From Neptunomonas japonica DSM 18939 (GTDB lineage Bacteria > Pseudomonadota > Gammaproteobacteria > Pseudomonadales > Balneatricaceae): 64,000 nt of DNA. Under the pieces are notes generated by a model. That model was not told where the DNA came from, ran no database searches, and worked only from the letters and a program-made list of their open reading frames with translations. How positions within the stretch are numbered: position 1 is the first letter of the stretch; each line of letters opens with the position of its first letter. Both the position numbers and the translations under genes were made by a program. Shown here one piece after another: positions 15,417 to 26,035 of this stretch. The DNA lies in the NCBI RefSeq assembly GCF_000422765.1, contig NZ_AUGR01000022.1, positions 1-64,000 of the forward strand, read 5' to 3'.

Positions 15417-18155
15417 ATGATTATTGAATCAGATTTTCACTCTCGCTTGCACACAGATTATGACGCCTTTTTAAATAAGCAAAAACAGCGTTTTCCTAGT
15501 AACGAAACACTCAAAGTCGATATTCACTGCCATGATAAAAATAGTGATGTACCTGATGAGCTATGGGGGCGGTTATTACGCTTACCTGAAACTTGGCTTA
15601 AAACAAAAGATCTGATTAAAACTCTTGAACGAAACGGCACAGATCTTATTACAGTAACTAACCATAATAATGCACGCTCTTGCTGGCAGCTCCTTGATAT
15701 GGGGTATGATGTATTAGTAGGTGCAGAGTTTACGTGTCACTTTCCTGATTCGCAGCTCAGTATCCATGTACTGACATATGGGTTTACGCCAAGCCAAGAA
15801 CGAGAGCTTAATAGTTTACGTCATAATATTTTAGACTTTACCCGATACACTTTAGAAAACGATATTCCTACCGTATTACCTCACCCATTGTTTTTCTATA
15901 CGCATAAACAGCGCCCTGATATCTCAATACTTGAAAAATTCGCAGTTATGTTCCAACGCTTTGAAGTACTTAATGGGCAACGGGGCTATTGGCAAAACCA
16001 GCTGACACGTCATTGGGTTGAGAGCCTTACTCCCGACAAAATCAATGCTTATGCGCATACACACAATTTAAACCCGTATGATTTTTGTTCTGACCCTTAC
16101 AACAAGTCATTAACTGGCGGTTCTGATGATCACAATGGGATTTTTGCAGGGCGCACTGGAACCTTGGCGCACATTCCTGACTTAGCCAATAGACTAAAAA
16201 GCACAAGGCGCTCTGAGTTAGTACTCGAAGCAATACGTGATGGAAGAACAGCACCATATGGCGAAGTGGGCAAAGAAGAAAAGTTAACTGTAACTTTCCT
16301 CGACTATTTTTCACAAGTCGCCATTCACATGGAAGACCCTGGATTGTTGCGCCTATTACTTCATAAAGGGTCATTACAAGACAAGGTGCTATGCCTTGGC
16401 GTGAGTAACGCCATGCAAGAACTCAAACGACACAAATACACTCTCACCTTTCTTAAAACATTCCATGAAGCGCTTTCTGGAACTAAGCCCTCTCTATTAA
16501 CCAGTATTGGTGTTACCAAAGAGTTTCGCCCGACCTTAAAAGTTGTTAAAGAAATCGCTCGTACCCAACGCAAAGACCCAGATAACTTCCTGAACACTAT
16601 TCGCACAGGTATTCCTGAAATTTATAACGTAGTCACGAGTATCTTTTTCTCGCGCTTAAACCAGCACTTAACATTAGCTAAAAAAGACAATCGACCGGGG
16701 TTCGGTGATTTTGAGTTAAATACGGATGAGCTTATTCGTAAGTTTGAAATACCCACCCAGTTACGGGCACTGTTTGCAGGAGATAAAGCACAAGAGCTAA
16801 CAGCTGGTAGCGACCACATGACATCCTTAAATCTTGCAAAAATACTGGATCAACTAACCTTTCCGGCACTTGCATCACTGGTAATTGCAGGAGCGTCCTT
16901 TGTGGCAAGTCAGGTCATTTACAGTAATAGGCCCTTTCTAAATGAACTGGCTGATCACTTAGATAAAGGACAGCACCCACAAAAAATACTGTGGTTAACG
17001 GACACTTTTAGTGACAACAATGGCGTATCTTCTGCCTTACAAAGTACATTATCAGAAATCCAGAAACACAATTATCCAATAGACATTCTGACATGCCATC
17101 CCACTCTTACATCTGAAGAACACCTTATTGTTGTTGAACCGGTACAACAATTCCAAATCTCAAGCTTAGGTGAGCAAGAGTTTAATGTCCCCGATATAAT
17201 CAAGGTTCAGCGTATTTTTGAGCAAGGAAGTTATGACAGAATTATTTGTTCAACAGAGATGCTAATGGGCGCAATCGCCCTCTATCTTAAAAAAGCATTC
17301 TCGGTACCCGCATTCTTTTTTATGCATACCGACTGGATGGAGTTCGTCCAACAAACCATGAATTTAAATGGCCATGAAACAGATAGAATACGCCGTTTAC
17401 TCCGCGCTTTTTACCTGCAGTTTGAAGGCATCTATACACTAAACAATGATCACCGAGACTGGTTAACCAGCTCTGAAATGGGGATAGATACAGAAAAAGT
17501 TTTCCTTACTCAACATTGGGTTGCAGATATTTACCGCAACCAAGAAACGCCATACGACAAAGGGATTCATAATGAAAACCTCTGTAGTAAAAACTCCTTG
17601 CATAATAACCAATTGAACCCGATTTTTTTGTACGTAGGGCGCCTCAGTGATGAGAAAGGTGTATTTGACTTACCCAGCATATTTTCGGCTGTAAAGTCGA
17701 AGATTCCACATGCAGAATTATGGATTGCAGGTACAGGACCCGCAGCAAAGCAGTTACAGATAGTCCTACCTGAAGCAAGTTTTTTAGACTGGGTTGATAA
17801 GACTGATTTGCCTGCATTGTATCAGCGTGCAGATTTGCTGCTACTACCATCACGTTTTGATACTTTTGGTTGTGTTGTATTAGAAGCCCTGAGTTGTGGC
17901 TTACCTGTTGCTGCTTACCACTGCAAAGGCCCAAAAGATATTATCGAAGATAAGGTAAGTGGCTACCTTGTAGAGAATTCACATGAAATGGCTGCAACGA
18001 TGATTGAACATTGCCGTCACCCAGATAAGCAGATAAAAATGCAAGATGCAGCACTGCTGCGCAGCCAACAATTCAAGCCAGAAATAATTATGGCTGAATT
18101 ACTCAAAAATGCTCAAATATCAGATTTCCAAGATGATGCTTGCCACTGCCAATAA
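15417..18155 (+). CDS. PHP-domain / GT4 glycosyltransferase fusion
   Basis: A 912-residue two-enzyme protein. Residues about 30-290 form a PHP phosphoesterase domain with its metal-binding motifs in order (VDIHCHDKNSD, TVTNHNN, GAEFTCHF, LPHP, GGSDDH). A helical middle region follows. The C-terminal 380 residues are a GT-B glycosyltransferase of family GT4 with a Rossmann-type donor half: YVGRLSDEKGV, LWIAGTGP, and PSRFDTFGCVVLEALSCG as the nucleotide-sugar site. The protein could hydrolyse a phosphate ester and transfer a sugar in one pathway, but neither substrate is indicated. There are no membrane spans, so it is cytosolic. Its last 36 bases overlap the 3' end of the convergent cobS. Confidence 0.88.
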   Translation: MIIESDFHSRLHTDYDAFLNKQKQRFPSNETLKVDIHCHDKNSDVPDELWGRLLRLPETWLKTKDLIKTLERNGTDLITVTNHNNARSCWQLLDMGYDVLVGAEFTCHFPDSQLSIHVLTYGFTPSQERELNSLRHNILDFTRYTLENDIPTVLPHPLFFYTHKQRPDISILEKFAVMFQRFEVLNGQRGYWQNQLTRHWVESLTPDKINAYAHTHNLNPYDFCSDPYNKSLTGGSDDHNGIFAGRTGTLAHIPDLANRLKSTRRSELVLEAIRDGRTAPYGEVGKEEKLTVTFLDYFSQVAIHMEDPGLLRLLLHKGSLQDKVLCLGVSNAMQELKRHKYTLTFLKTFHEALSGTKPSLLTSIGVTKEFRPTLKVVKEIARTQRKDPDNFLNTIRTGIPEIYNVVTSIFFSRLNQHLTLAKKDNRPGFGDFELNTDELIRKFEIPTQLRALFAGDKAQELTAGSDHMTSLNLAKILDQLTFPALASLVIAGASFVASQVIYSNRPFLNELADHLDKGQHPQKILWLTDTFSDNNGVSSALQSTLSEIQKHNYPIDILTCHPTLTSEEHLIVVEPVQQFQISSLGEQEFNVPDIIKVQRIFEQGSYDRIICSTEMLMGAIALYLKKAFSVPAFFFMHTDWMEFVQQTMNLNGHETDRIRRLLRAFYLQFEGIYTLNNDHRDWLTSSEMGIDTEKVFLTQHWVADIYRNQETPYDKGIHNENLCSKNSLHNNQLNPIFLYVGRLSDEKGVFDLPSIFSAVKSKIPHAELWIAGTGPAAKQLQIVLPEASFLDWVDKTDLPALYQRADLLLLPSRFDTFGCVVLEALSCGLPVAAYHCKGPKDIIEDKVSGYLVENSHEMAATMIEHCRHPDKQIKMQDAALLRSQQFKPEIIMAELLKNAQISDFQDDACHCQ

Positions 18156-18884
18156 GGTTACTTCCAGCAACTCAATGAGGGCACCAGCGGTATCACCCGT
18201 GGTGCCTTTTAAGCGCGTTAGCATCATTCTTCGTACGACCCAAAACACAACGACGATTACCAACAACGACGCAAAACTAAACCATGCTAACAGTACCGTT
18301 CCTAAGAACCCCAATACATAAATACCTTGCCGCGGCATTACTGCTACCATGGAAGAGGCTATTCCCTGCGCTCGTACATAAGGCGTGCAGGCAAGTAAGA
18401 TTATAGCCCCCAGTCGGGCAAACACCGGAGCAAGTAATATGGGAAGCAGCGTGGCTGTTCCGAGTAATGTTATGAGTGCTGACCACTTCAGTAGAAGTAA
18501 TAGTATTAAGGACAGAACGCCTATCGCCCCAGAACAAGGGTCTTTCATAATGCGTAACGTACACTCAGGGTCACCTAAACCACCCATCCAACCGTCTGCA
18601 CTGTCAGCTAATCCATCCAGGTGTAAGCCTCCCGTAAGCACCACCCAGCTGATCAACACAAGTGATGCTTGCAAATGAAGTGATTGCTCGTTAAGTAACC
18701 AACTTAGCACATACAAAATGCCACCAATTACAGCACCCACGAGTGGATAGTAGAGTAGTGAAAGCGCCTGTACGCGAGAGTCAGGATAGGAACGTAATCT
18801 AATAGGAAGCTGCGTCAAAAACTGTATTGCTACGCACAGAGCCTGCCACTGCTCAGAGAAAAAAATCTTCATACACGCTGCCAC
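18120..18884 (-). CDS. cobS: Adenosylcobinamide-GDP ribazoletransferase
   Basis: Membrane-bound cobalamin synthase: joins adenosylcobinamide-GDP to alpha-ribazole (or its phosphate) to give adenosylcobalamin (phosphate). It has 254 residues with six or seven membrane helices and the family's metal/substrate motif TGGLHLDGLADSADGWMGG at about residues 82-102. Last gene of the operon; its start overlaps cobC by 16 bases. Its final 36 bases overlap the end of the convergent glycosyltransferase gene. Confidence 0.95.
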   Translation of the reverse strand: MAACMKIFFSEQWQALCVAIQFLTQLPIRLRSYPDSRVQALSLLYYPLVGAVIGGILYVLSWLLNEQSLHLQASLVLISWVVLTGGLHLDGLADSADGWMGGLGDPECTLRIMKDPCSGAIGVLSLILLLLLKWSALITLLGTATLLPILLAPVFARLGAIILLACTPYVRAQGIASSMVAVMPRQGIYVLGFLGTVLLAWFSFASLLVIVVVFWVVRRMMLTRLKGTTGDTAGALIELLEVTLLAVASIILEI

Positions 18885-19459
18885 GCAAGTCGATGTAATT
18901 CGCCGTGTTTAGCCTCAACACCAAACATTCTAGATGCAGGTCGTCCCTCATTCAAACACGTCAATGCTTTGATCACACCACCATGTGTAATTAAAAGTAC
19001 CTTGCTATGTTCACTGGCTATTTTGGTATTTACAAAAACTTGTAAGCGTTTAAAAAATTCAGTTATTAGCTCCCCTTGAGGAGGAGGAAACTGCTCTGGA
19101 TCACGCCAAAAGTCAGCTAACTCATCAGGCCAATGCGACATGATATCTACTGCCGTCATACCATCCCACAGACCAAAATCGTATTCTTGAATGAATGGAT
19201 CGGTGGTTAGTAATTCAGTACCTGACTCTTGTGATCCAACCCAACGCTCAGCAAACGCCTGGCAACGAACTAATGGAGAAGTAATGATGGCATCATAATC
19301 ATCCACATTGATATTCTGCATAGTAGCGTGCATTTGCTGCCACCCATGATCCGTTAGCTCTGCATCGGTGCGTCCAAGATAGCATTGGCCTTGTACTGTC
19401 TCTCCGTGTCGTAATGCATCAATAATCAACGGTTGCTTGCTATTACAGTGCTGCTTCAT
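18869..19459 (-). CDS. cobC: Alpha-ribazole phosphatase
   Basis: Histidine-phosphatase-family enzyme of 196 residues. The phosphohistidine motif is DALRHGET near residue 17, and the second catalytic His is in LLITHGGVIKAL. In the lower-ligand branch it removes the phosphate from alpha-ribazole 5'-phosphate (or from adenosylcobalamin phosphate). The YLGRTDAELTDHGWQQ sequence is typical of CobC. It sits between cobT and cobS, one base after the cobT stop, which fixes its function better than sequence alone. Confidence 0.9.
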   Translation of the reverse strand: MKQHCNSKQPLIIDALRHGETVQGQCYLGRTDAELTDHGWQQMHATMQNINVDDYDAIITSPLVRCQAFAERWVGSQESGTELLTTDPFIQEYDFGLWDGMTAVDIMSHWPDELADFWRDPEQFPPPQGELITEFFKRLQVFVNTKIASEHSKVLLITHGGVIKALTCLNEGRPASRMFGVEAKHGELHRLAWQRV

Positions 19460-19460
19460 C

Positions 19461-20585
19461 TTACAGCGCTACTTCGACAGATGTTACTGTCGAAGAAGAC
19501 ACCGCCGCTTCTTCAAATGTAGACATTTCATGATGCAAAGAACAAGCAAGCCTTATAAGTGGAACAGCAATAGCAGCACCGCTACCTTCCCCTAAGCGCA
19601 ACTCAAGATTCAATAACGGCACCTGAGCTGCAAAACCTTCTAGCAATAAGGCATAGGCGGGTTCAGCTGAATTATGAGATAAGATGAGCCAATCAGACAC
19701 CTCAGGATTAATACGAGACGCCATCAAGGCTGCCACTGTACAGATGAAACCATCAACAACAGCAGGCACGCCTTCTTGCGCACAAGTAAGATAAGCTCCT
19801 GTAAGCGCAGCAATTTCAAAACCACCTAATAACTGCAGTGCAATTAGTGGATCTGTCCAACTATTAGCCAGAGCTTTTTCATGTGTTTGCAGTGCTTTTG
19901 CGATAATCACTGCCTTATGAGAGACACCTTTAGCATCTAATCCAGTACCAGGTCCTGCTAGTTTGTCAGGGGCTGTATTAAGCAGCACAGCAGCAATGGC
20001 AGTCGCCGATGTTGTATTGGCAATGCCCATCTCTCCCGCAATAAATAGATCAAGTTTATGACCTTGTTTTAGCTGCTTCTCTGACGACGTTAACACGGCT
20101 TGTCGTCCAGTATTTATAGCTTGTGCAAGCTGCTCTTCAGTCATAGCGGAATGATGTAGAAAGCTAGCAGTCTGAGGAGCAATCGTGCAATTGACAACAT
20201 TAGCCAAACCCTCAGTGGGTGACACAGTGCCCAGATTGTACACGGTCATAGGCGCATTTAAAAAACGTGCCGCTACACAGATAGCGGCACCGCCATGAGA
20301 AAAGTTTTTAACCATTTCGGCAGTAACTGACTGAGGAAATACCGACACCCCCTCTTCTGCAATACCGTGATCTGCTGCAAAGATGGCAATAGAAACATGG
20401 TCAGCCGTCGGAAATAACACGCCTTGCATTGCCGCTAAACGAATAGCAATGCTTTCCAATTTACCTAAAGATCCAGCAGGCTTAGTGAGCTGTTTTTGAT
20501 GCTCCATAGCTGCATACATCGTCATACTATCTAATGGTTTTATAGGCGAGTGTAGCCATGCAACGGATGAAGAATCACTATTCAT
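19461..20585 (-). CDS. cobT: Nicotinate-nucleotide-dimethylbenzimidazole phosphoribosyltransferase
   Basis: Activates the lower ligand: nicotinate mononucleotide plus 5,6-dimethylbenzimidazole gives alpha-ribazole 5'-phosphate and nicotinate. The 374 residues include KPAGSLGKLE, FAADHGIAEEGVSVFPQ, GEMGIANTTSA and the catalytic-Glu motif RLGEGSGAA. A roughly 20-residue Ser/Val-rich tail extends beyond the usual C-terminus. Starts 27 bases after cobU. Confidence 0.96.
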   Translation of the reverse strand: MNSDSSSVAWLHSPIKPLDSMTMYAAMEHQKQLTKPAGSLGKLESIAIRLAAMQGVLFPTADHVSIAIFAADHGIAEEGVSVFPQSVTAEMVKNFSHGGAAICVAARFLNAPMTVYNLGTVSPTEGLANVVNCTIAPQTASFLHHSAMTEEQLAQAINTGRQAVLTSSEKQLKQGHKLDLFIAGEMGIANTTSATAIAAVLLNTAPDKLAGPGTGLDAKGVSHKAVIIAKALQTHEKALANSWTDPLIALQLLGGFEIAALTGAYLTCAQEGVPAVVDGFICTVAALMASRINPEVSDWLILSHNSAEPAYALLLEGFAAQVPLLNLELRLGEGSGAAIAVPLIRLACSLHHEMSTFEEAAVSSSTVTSVEVAL

Positions 20586-20612
20586 ATACGGTCTGCCTTT
20601 AAATTAAATGCA

Positions 20613-21146
20613 CTATGATTTGTGTTGATGATTACTAGATATAGGTTTAATAATGACAGGGATACCTGCAACCATTAAAACAACTTGGTCCGCCAATGCT
20701 GCAATTTCCTGATGCAACCAGCCGGCTTCGTCACAATAACGGCGCGTCAACTTGCCCATAGGTACGACTCCCATACCCGTTTCATTACTCACTAATATGA
20801 TGTCACCTTTTGCATTACTTAAAGCATCAATTAACTGTTGCTTGCAATCGTCTATGCTTTTGTTCTCACATAGCAAATTTGTAACCCATAACGTCAAACA
20901 ATCTATTAATAAACAATTAGTTGAAGAGCTTTTATTATTAATAACATCACTTATCTCTATTGGCTCTTCAAAGGTACTCCACTGACTCGGACGCTGGTGT
21001 TTATGCTGCTGTATACGCTCTTGCATCTCATCGTCATAGGCTTGTGCCGTTGCTATATAAATGACATCTGAACCGCTATTTTTAGCTAAACTTTCTGCGT
21101 AACTACTTTTTCCTGAACGTGCACCGCCAATAATAAAATGAATCAC
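20613..21146 (-). CDS. cobU: Adenosylcobinamide kinase / adenosylcobinamide-phosphate guanylyltransferase
   Basis: Bifunctional enzyme (177 residues, normal size) that phosphorylates adenosylcobinamide and then transfers GMP to it. The P-loop is [12 protein letters not shown] at residues 7-18; the guanylylation His lies in IQQHKHQRP, and [11 protein letters not shown] and [11 protein letters not shown] are family motifs. Its start overlaps the cobQ stop by ATGA. The enzyme serves both de novo synthesis and cobinamide salvage. Confidence 0.96.
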   Translation of the reverse strand: MIHFIIGGARSGKSSYAESLAKNSGSDVIYIATAQAYDDEMQERIQQHKHQRPSQWSTFEEPIEISDVINNKSSSTNCLLIDCLTLWVTNLLCENKSIDDCKQQLIDALSNAKGDIILVSNETGMGVVPMGKLTRRYCDEAGWLHQEIAALADQVVLMVAGIPVIIKPISSNHQHKS

Positions 21147-22636
21147 TCAGCACTCTCCTGAACAAAAGAGTCATTTAATAAATGATGAATAGTATCCATA
21201 TCCAGATGCTCTTCAATTGAGTCAGCTAACCTATCCAGATCAATATCTTTACGTTGGTTATAGTCAAAAGAAGCAACCGTTTTTAGACCTGCCCATTGCA
21301 GCACTTGATTCACAACCTCTGAGGATTCAAATAAACCATGAAGGTAAGTTCCAGCAATGTGACCATCACAAGAAACAGCGCCTTCAGGCTTACCATCAGA
21401 GAAATGTATCAATGGAGTAGACAGCGCCTCACCGGTTGAAATTCCGCAATGAATCTCATAGCCAGCAACAGCAACAGCCTCTTTAGCATCAAGACAAAAA
21501 GTACCGGCTTGATTAGATAAGTGCTTTTCAGGATTAAGGCAAGTATCCATTGCAAGTAAATCTAACCCTTGTGAGCAACCCGCCTCACCTTCGATAGCAT
21601 GAGGGTCATCGATAGTATGACCCAGCATTTGAAAGCCACCACACACACCTAATACTTTGCCGCCATAGCGAAGATGCTTACTGATTTGTAGATTCCAACC
21701 TTGCTTTCGCAACCACTCCAAATCACTGCGCACGGACTTTGAACCGGGTAAAATGATAAGATCAGCCGCTGGCATTGGCTGATCAGGCCCAACGTAAGTT
21801 AACTTAACGGATGGGTGCAAGCGCAATGGGTCAAAATCAGTATGATTGCTAATATGAGGTAGCACAGGAACAACCACATGCAATGCTTGTTCTGAATACT
21901 CAGGCTGCTGTAATGCAACTGCATCTTCTGCCTCAAGATGGAACCCATGCAAATAAGGAAGGACACCCAGCACAGGCTTACCCGTGTAATCCTCCAACCA
22001 ATCAAGCCCTGACTGCAGTAATGCGATATCACCTCTAAAGCGGTTAATAATAAAACCTTTTACCCTGGCTTGTTCAGGTGCTGATAACAGCGCTAAGGTG
22101 CCGACAAGATGCGCGAATACACCGCCCTTGTCGATATCAGCAATAATAATGACCGGGCAATCCTCACGCTCAGCAAAGCCCATATTGGCAATGTCATTTT
22201 CACGTAAATTAATTTCAGCAGGTGAACCTGCACCTTCTACGATAACATAGTCGTATACAGCACGAAGGCGCTGATGAGATAACTCAACTGCATTCCAAGC
22301 CACCTGCTTATAATCATGATAAACCGTCGCTTCCATGTTACTCAGAGGTTTGCCATGAATAATCACCTGTGCACCAGTGTCGCTATTAGGCTTTAACAAA
22401 ACAGGGTTCATATCAATGTGCGGCGTTAAGCCACACGCGTATGCCTGCACAGCCTGAGCACGACCAATCTCTCCACCATCGGCTGTTACCGCACTATTTA
22501 ACGCCATATTCTGAGGTTTAAAAGGTGCTACCGATAAGCCTTTCCGCCACAACACACGGCATAGACCTGCCACTAAGGTACTTTTACCGGCATCAGAAGT
22601 TGTCCCCTGAACCATCAATGTGCCAATGCTTTTCAT
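21143..22636 (-). CDS. cobQ: Cobyric acid synthase
   Basis: Glutamine-dependent amidotransferase (497 residues) that amidates four carboxylates of adenosylcobyrinate a,c-diamide. The N-terminal ATP-binding domain starts [18 protein letters not shown]. The C-terminal class I glutaminase has the nucleophile Cys in [10 protein letters not shown] and the His in [10 protein letters not shown]. Start overlaps the cobD stop by 4 bases. Its presence shows de novo, not only salvage, use of the pathway. Confidence 0.97.
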   Translation of the reverse strand: MKSIGTLMVQGTTSDAGKSTLVAGLCRVLWRKGLSVAPFKPQNMALNSAVTADGGEIGRAQAVQAYACGLTPHIDMNPVLLKPNSDTGAQVIIHGKPLSNMEATVYHDYKQVAWNAVELSHQRLRAVYDYVIVEGAGSPAEINLRENDIANMGFAEREDCPVIIIADIDKGGVFAHLVGTLALLSAPEQARVKGFIINRFRGDIALLQSGLDWLEDYTGKPVLGVLPYLHGFHLEAEDAVALQQPEYSEQALHVVVPVLPHISNHTDFDPLRLHPSVKLTYVGPDQPMPAADLIILPGSKSVRSDLEWLRKQGWNLQISKHLRYGGKVLGVCGGFQMLGHTIDDPHAIEGEAGCSQGLDLLAMDTCLNPEKHLSNQAGTFCLDAKEAVAVAGYEIHCGISTGEALSTPLIHFSDGKPEGAVSCDGHIAGTYLHGLFESSEVVNQVLQWAGLKTVASFDYNQRKDIDLDRLADSIEEHLDMDTIHHLLNDSFVQESAE

Positions 22637-23670
22637 GTCTTTAACTCACTTAACGCCTTTTCAAGCTGCCGCCATGCCATATCGTTTTTAGGAAGACCTA
22701 AACGAAATGCCTGTAAATGTTCAAAATTACGAATAAGAATACCGTGCTCTGCAAAGTACTGATAAGCACAAAAAGCAGCTTGCCTCTGGACAGTCGATAA
22801 TTGCACAGTACAAAAGAGAGGTGTTGATACAAATTCAAAGTCATACTTAGCTAGCAGAGTACAAAGCTGCTGGCTGTCTTTTGCTAAACGCTGTCGCATC
22901 AATGAATGCCAATTATCATCTTGTAGCGCAACAGCTCCCGCCCAGCGAGCCACACTGGATACAGACCACGTTGTTAGTTGTGCCGCTAAAGCAGATAACA
23001 AAGTAGATTCTGCCCACACAAACCCTAAACGAATACCCGCTAAACCAAAAAATTTACCAACAGAGCGCAATACAATTAGCCCATGTAGGGGGGCTGGAGT
23101 AATCATTGATAACTCAGCACTGTTAGGCATCGCATCAATGAAGGCTTCATCAAGAACCAACCAACCACTTTTTTTCTGAAGTAGGTCTAACCAGCGCTTT
23201 AAGTGTGTTTGCGATAAAAGCTCTGTTGTCGGATTATTCGGACGAATAACAACCACTACATCTAAGCGAGCAATCTTAGCGTCTAGTTCGTCAATACTAA
23301 GCTCTTGAACATCATGCCCTTGGCGTTTCCATTGGTAAGCATATTCAGCATACGCAGGTGATAAGATCCCCACACGTGAATGAGGCCTCAGCTTTGGCAG
23401 AGCCTCAATAGCAGCCTGGCTGCCAACAACGGCAAGCAGATGTGTTGATCCATAATAGCCAGCTGCCAGGCTTAAAAGGTTGTCATCTGCGTCGGGTAAC
23501 TTTTGCCACACGTCTTGAGGGACTAGTGGTAACGGATAACTGTGCGGGTTAATGCCGGTAGATAGATCAATCCAGCTATCAATAGGAATATCAAACTGCT
23601 GTGCTGCATGATGTAAACGCCCACCATGAAACGGTGGATTTGGGTTACTAGTGAGAGTAACTTCACTCAT
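22633..23670 (-). CDS. cobD: L-threonine-O-3-phosphate decarboxylase
   Basis: PLP enzyme of the aminotransferase fold (345 residues) that makes (R)-1-aminopropan-2-ol phosphate, the linker of the nucleotide loop. It shows the HGG N-terminus ([10 protein letters not shown]), [25 protein letters not shown] and the PLP lysine Lys206 in [17 protein letters not shown]. It overlaps cbiB by 4 bases, the enzyme that uses its product. Also called CobC in aerobic organisms; assignment rests on sequence and context. Confidence 0.93.
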   Translation of the reverse strand: MSEVTLTSNPNPPFHGGRLHHAAQQFDIPIDSWIDLSTGINPHSYPLPLVPQDVWQKLPDADDNLLSLAAGYYGSTHLLAVVGSQAAIEALPKLRPHSRVGILSPAYAEYAYQWKRQGHDVQELSIDELDAKIARLDVVVVIRPNNPTTELLSQTHLKRWLDLLQKKSGWLVLDEAFIDAMPNSAELSMITPAPLHGLIVLRSVGKFFGLAGIRLGFVWAESTLLSALAAQLTTWSVSSVARWAGAVALQDDNWHSLMRQRLAKDSQQLCTLLAKYDFEFVSTPLFCTVQLSTVQRQAAFCAYQYFAEHGILIRNFEHLQAFRLGLPKNDMAWRQLEKALSELKT

Positions 23671-24707
23671 AGTTTACCCCCAATATTAATAAAGAAAAAC
23701 CATACAAACTCTGCAATGCCGATCAAACAGATCCACAGTATTAAGCTATGTGAAACTAATCGCATAGCACGCTGTAGATCTACTGCTTTGGGAAGTTCTC
23801 CAGTACCTAGCACTGGCTTATCATGCCAAACACCGTGATAACGTGTAGGGCCACCCAGCAATACTCCTAAGCCACCGGCCCCAGCTGCAATGACTGGCCC
23901 GCCATTAGGACTAGCATGCGCGGATGCTTGGTTTTTCCAGCACATCAGAGCTTTCCTAGTATTAGATAAAATGGCATAGCTCAACGCTGTACAGCGTGCG
24001 GGTAAATAATTAAGAAGATCATCTAACTTTGCAGCGACATAGCCAAAATGGCAATAACGTTCAGTGCGATAGCCCCACATAGCATCTAAGGTGTTCACTA
24101 AACGATAAAATATAGCACCTGCACCACCGGCAATAACAAACCAAAAAATGGCACCAAAAATCGCATCGCTGCCATTTTCCAGAACTGATTCAATTGCAGA
24201 AACTTCAATATTAAGTGCTTCAGGGTCGCGGCTAACTATCATCGCTGTGTGGTGGCGAGCACTGGCATCGTCTTGACGAAATAAAGCGTCTGCAATCGGT
24301 TGAATGTGATCCCATAAGCTACGATGCCCTAATGCAAGGTACAAAAGAAGCGCGTTTAGCAGACTATTTAAGACGAATGACTCCCACTCACTAGACAACC
24401 AGTAATGCAAAAGAAGCGGAAGAGGCAAACATACAAGAGCAACGGCTAAAGCTCCTAACAATCGAAGCTTTATTAATGATGATTTTATTATCGATGCATC
24501 TACTAACAGCTCAGTTGAAAGCCCTTCTAAAAGCTCATTTGAGTTTACCTCAAGCGAGCGAAGCTTTTGTGAGTGAGCTTTTTGTAAGTTGAATATGCAT
24601 TCCACTTTTTTCGCGATCCAACCAAAACCAACGAGAGGATGCCAACGCTTAGGCTCCCCTACTAACCAATCGATTAACACACCGAGTAAGATGGTTGCGC
24701 TGATCAT
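23667..24707 (-). CDS. cbiB: Adenosylcobinamide-phosphate synthase
   Basis: Integral-membrane enzyme of the CbiB/CobD family (346 residues) that attaches aminopropanol phosphate to adenosylcobyric acid. The N-terminal ILLGVLIDWLVGEPKRWHPLVGFG, the IVSRDPEALN segment and C-terminal NGGPVIAAGAGGLGVLLGG are family signatures. Compared with many homologues there is an extra Ser/Leu-rich insert at about residues 45-70. Coupled on both sides by ATGA overlaps. Confidence 0.95.
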   Translation of the reverse strand: MISATILLGVLIDWLVGEPKRWHPLVGFGWIAKKVECIFNLQKAHSQKLRSLEVNSNELLEGLSTELLVDASIIKSSLIKLRLLGALAVALVCLPLPLLLHYWLSSEWESFVLNSLLNALLLYLALGHRSLWDHIQPIADALFRQDDASARHHTAMIVSRDPEALNIEVSAIESVLENGSDAIFGAIFWFVIAGGAGAIFYRLVNTLDAMWGYRTERYCHFGYVAAKLDDLLNYLPARCTALSYAILSNTRKALMCWKNQASAHASPNGGPVIAAGAGGLGVLLGGPTRYHGVWHDKPVLGTGELPKAVDLQRAMRLVSHSLILWICLIGIAEFVWFFFINIGGKL

Positions 24708-26035
24708 TCAGGCTTAAAAAGAGCAATACAAGCATCCACTGCTGATGGGAAATAATGATGAATATAACTAGCGTATAAATTTCCTTTTCTATACACAGCT
24801 TCAGATGTACGAGCGTAATTAGGGCATAAACCCTGATAATCTGCTATTTCATCAGTTTCAAAAGAGGAATGGTGGTAAGTATGTCCCCGCAGTATACCCT
24901 CGGGTAATGCAACACTTTGCATAGCCAGAGCGGTTAAGCGAGGCTGCATTGTTACCTTCCCTTTAAGCAGACCCAGCATGGGTTCAGTATTGCCGTTAAG
25001 ATCAGTGAGGGACTGTGCAAGATAGATCATACCACCACACTCAGCAACCAGAGGCTTATTTGCATCTACATGCGCTTTAATGGCTTTTTTCATTGCATCA
25101 TTAGCAGCAAGTTTTTGTGTAAATAACTCAGGGTAGCCCCCAGGTAAATAGACACTATCCACATCGGGCAAAACCTGATCCTGCAATGGTGAGAAGAACA
25201 CCACCTGTGCGCCCAATTGCCTTAACAATGTGATATTCGCTGGGTAGATAAACGAAAATGCTTCATCTCTTGCGATACCAATACGAATACCGGCTAAAGC
25301 AGGGCTTAACTCACTTGGTAAAACGTCATTATTTTCGGTGTCTGTAGGCAGTGGGTTTGCTTCAAAGCATACCGCAGGTGGCAACTCACTTGCCCCTGTT
25401 GTTGAGATCATTTGTGCTGCTGTATTTAGACGATCATCAAGATCATTAATTTCACTGCTTTGCAGTAGACCTAAGTGTCTGCTTGGAAGCTCAACATCTT
25501 TAGATCGTTTGATACCACCATACCAGCGAATAGACTCAGGCAAGCTATCACGCAATATCTCAGCATGACGATCGCTACCAAGACGGTTCGCTAATACACC
25601 AGAAAACGGTAAGTCACCTTGAAATGTCGCCAAACCATGAGCAATAGCGGCAAAGGTTTGTGCCATTGCCGAACCATCGATGACAGCTAATACAGGTACA
25701 CCAAACAAGCGAGCTAAATCAGCACCTGAAGGCTTACCATCAAACAAGCCCATGACACCTTCAATTAATATCAGATCGGCACGTTTTGCTGCATCGTGTA
25801 ACAAAGCGCGGCTTCGCTTTTCGCCTACCATCCATAAATCGAGTGCATTGACAGGCTCGCCGGAGGCAATTTCTAAAATCATAGGATCAAGAAAATCAGG
25901 CCCCGTTTTAAAAACTACGACTTTACGTCCAGCATTACTGTGCAATCGCGCTAATGCCGCCGTGACTGTGGTCTTTCCTTGGCCTGACGCGGGTGCGCTG
26001 ATAAATAACGCAGGGCATGATATTGCATCACTCAC
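24704..26035 (-). CDS. cobB: Cobyrinate a,c-diamide synthase
   Basis: CbiA/CobB amidotransferase (443 residues) that amidates the a and c side chains of the corrin ring with glutamine. The N-terminal P-loop is APASGQGKTTVTAAL; the C-terminal glutaminase has Cys in ECGGMIYLAQSL and the family's RGHTYHHSSFE. This step belongs to ring synthesis rather than salvage, so corrin-ring genes should exist elsewhere in the genome. Overlaps cobO and cbiB by 4 bases each. Also named cbiA. Confidence 0.95.
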   Translation of the reverse strand: MSDAISCPALFISAPASGQGKTTVTAALARLHSNAGRKVVVFKTGPDFLDPMILEIASGEPVNALDLWMVGEKRSRALLHDAAKRADLILIEGVMGLFDGKPSGADLARLFGVPVLAVIDGSAMAQTFAAIAHGLATFQGDLPFSGVLANRLGSDRHAEILRDSLPESIRWYGGIKRSKDVELPSRHLGLLQSSEINDLDDRLNTAAQMISTTGASELPPAVCFEANPLPTDTENNDVLPSELSPALAGIRIGIARDEAFSFIYPANITLLRQLGAQVVFFSPLQDQVLPDVDSVYLPGGYPELFTQKLAANDAMKKAIKAHVDANKPLVAECGGMIYLAQSLTDLNGNTEPMLGLLKGKVTMQPRLTALAMQSVALPEGILRGHTYHHSSFETDEIADYQGLCPNYARTSEAVYRKGNLYASYIHHYFPSAVDACIALFKPE

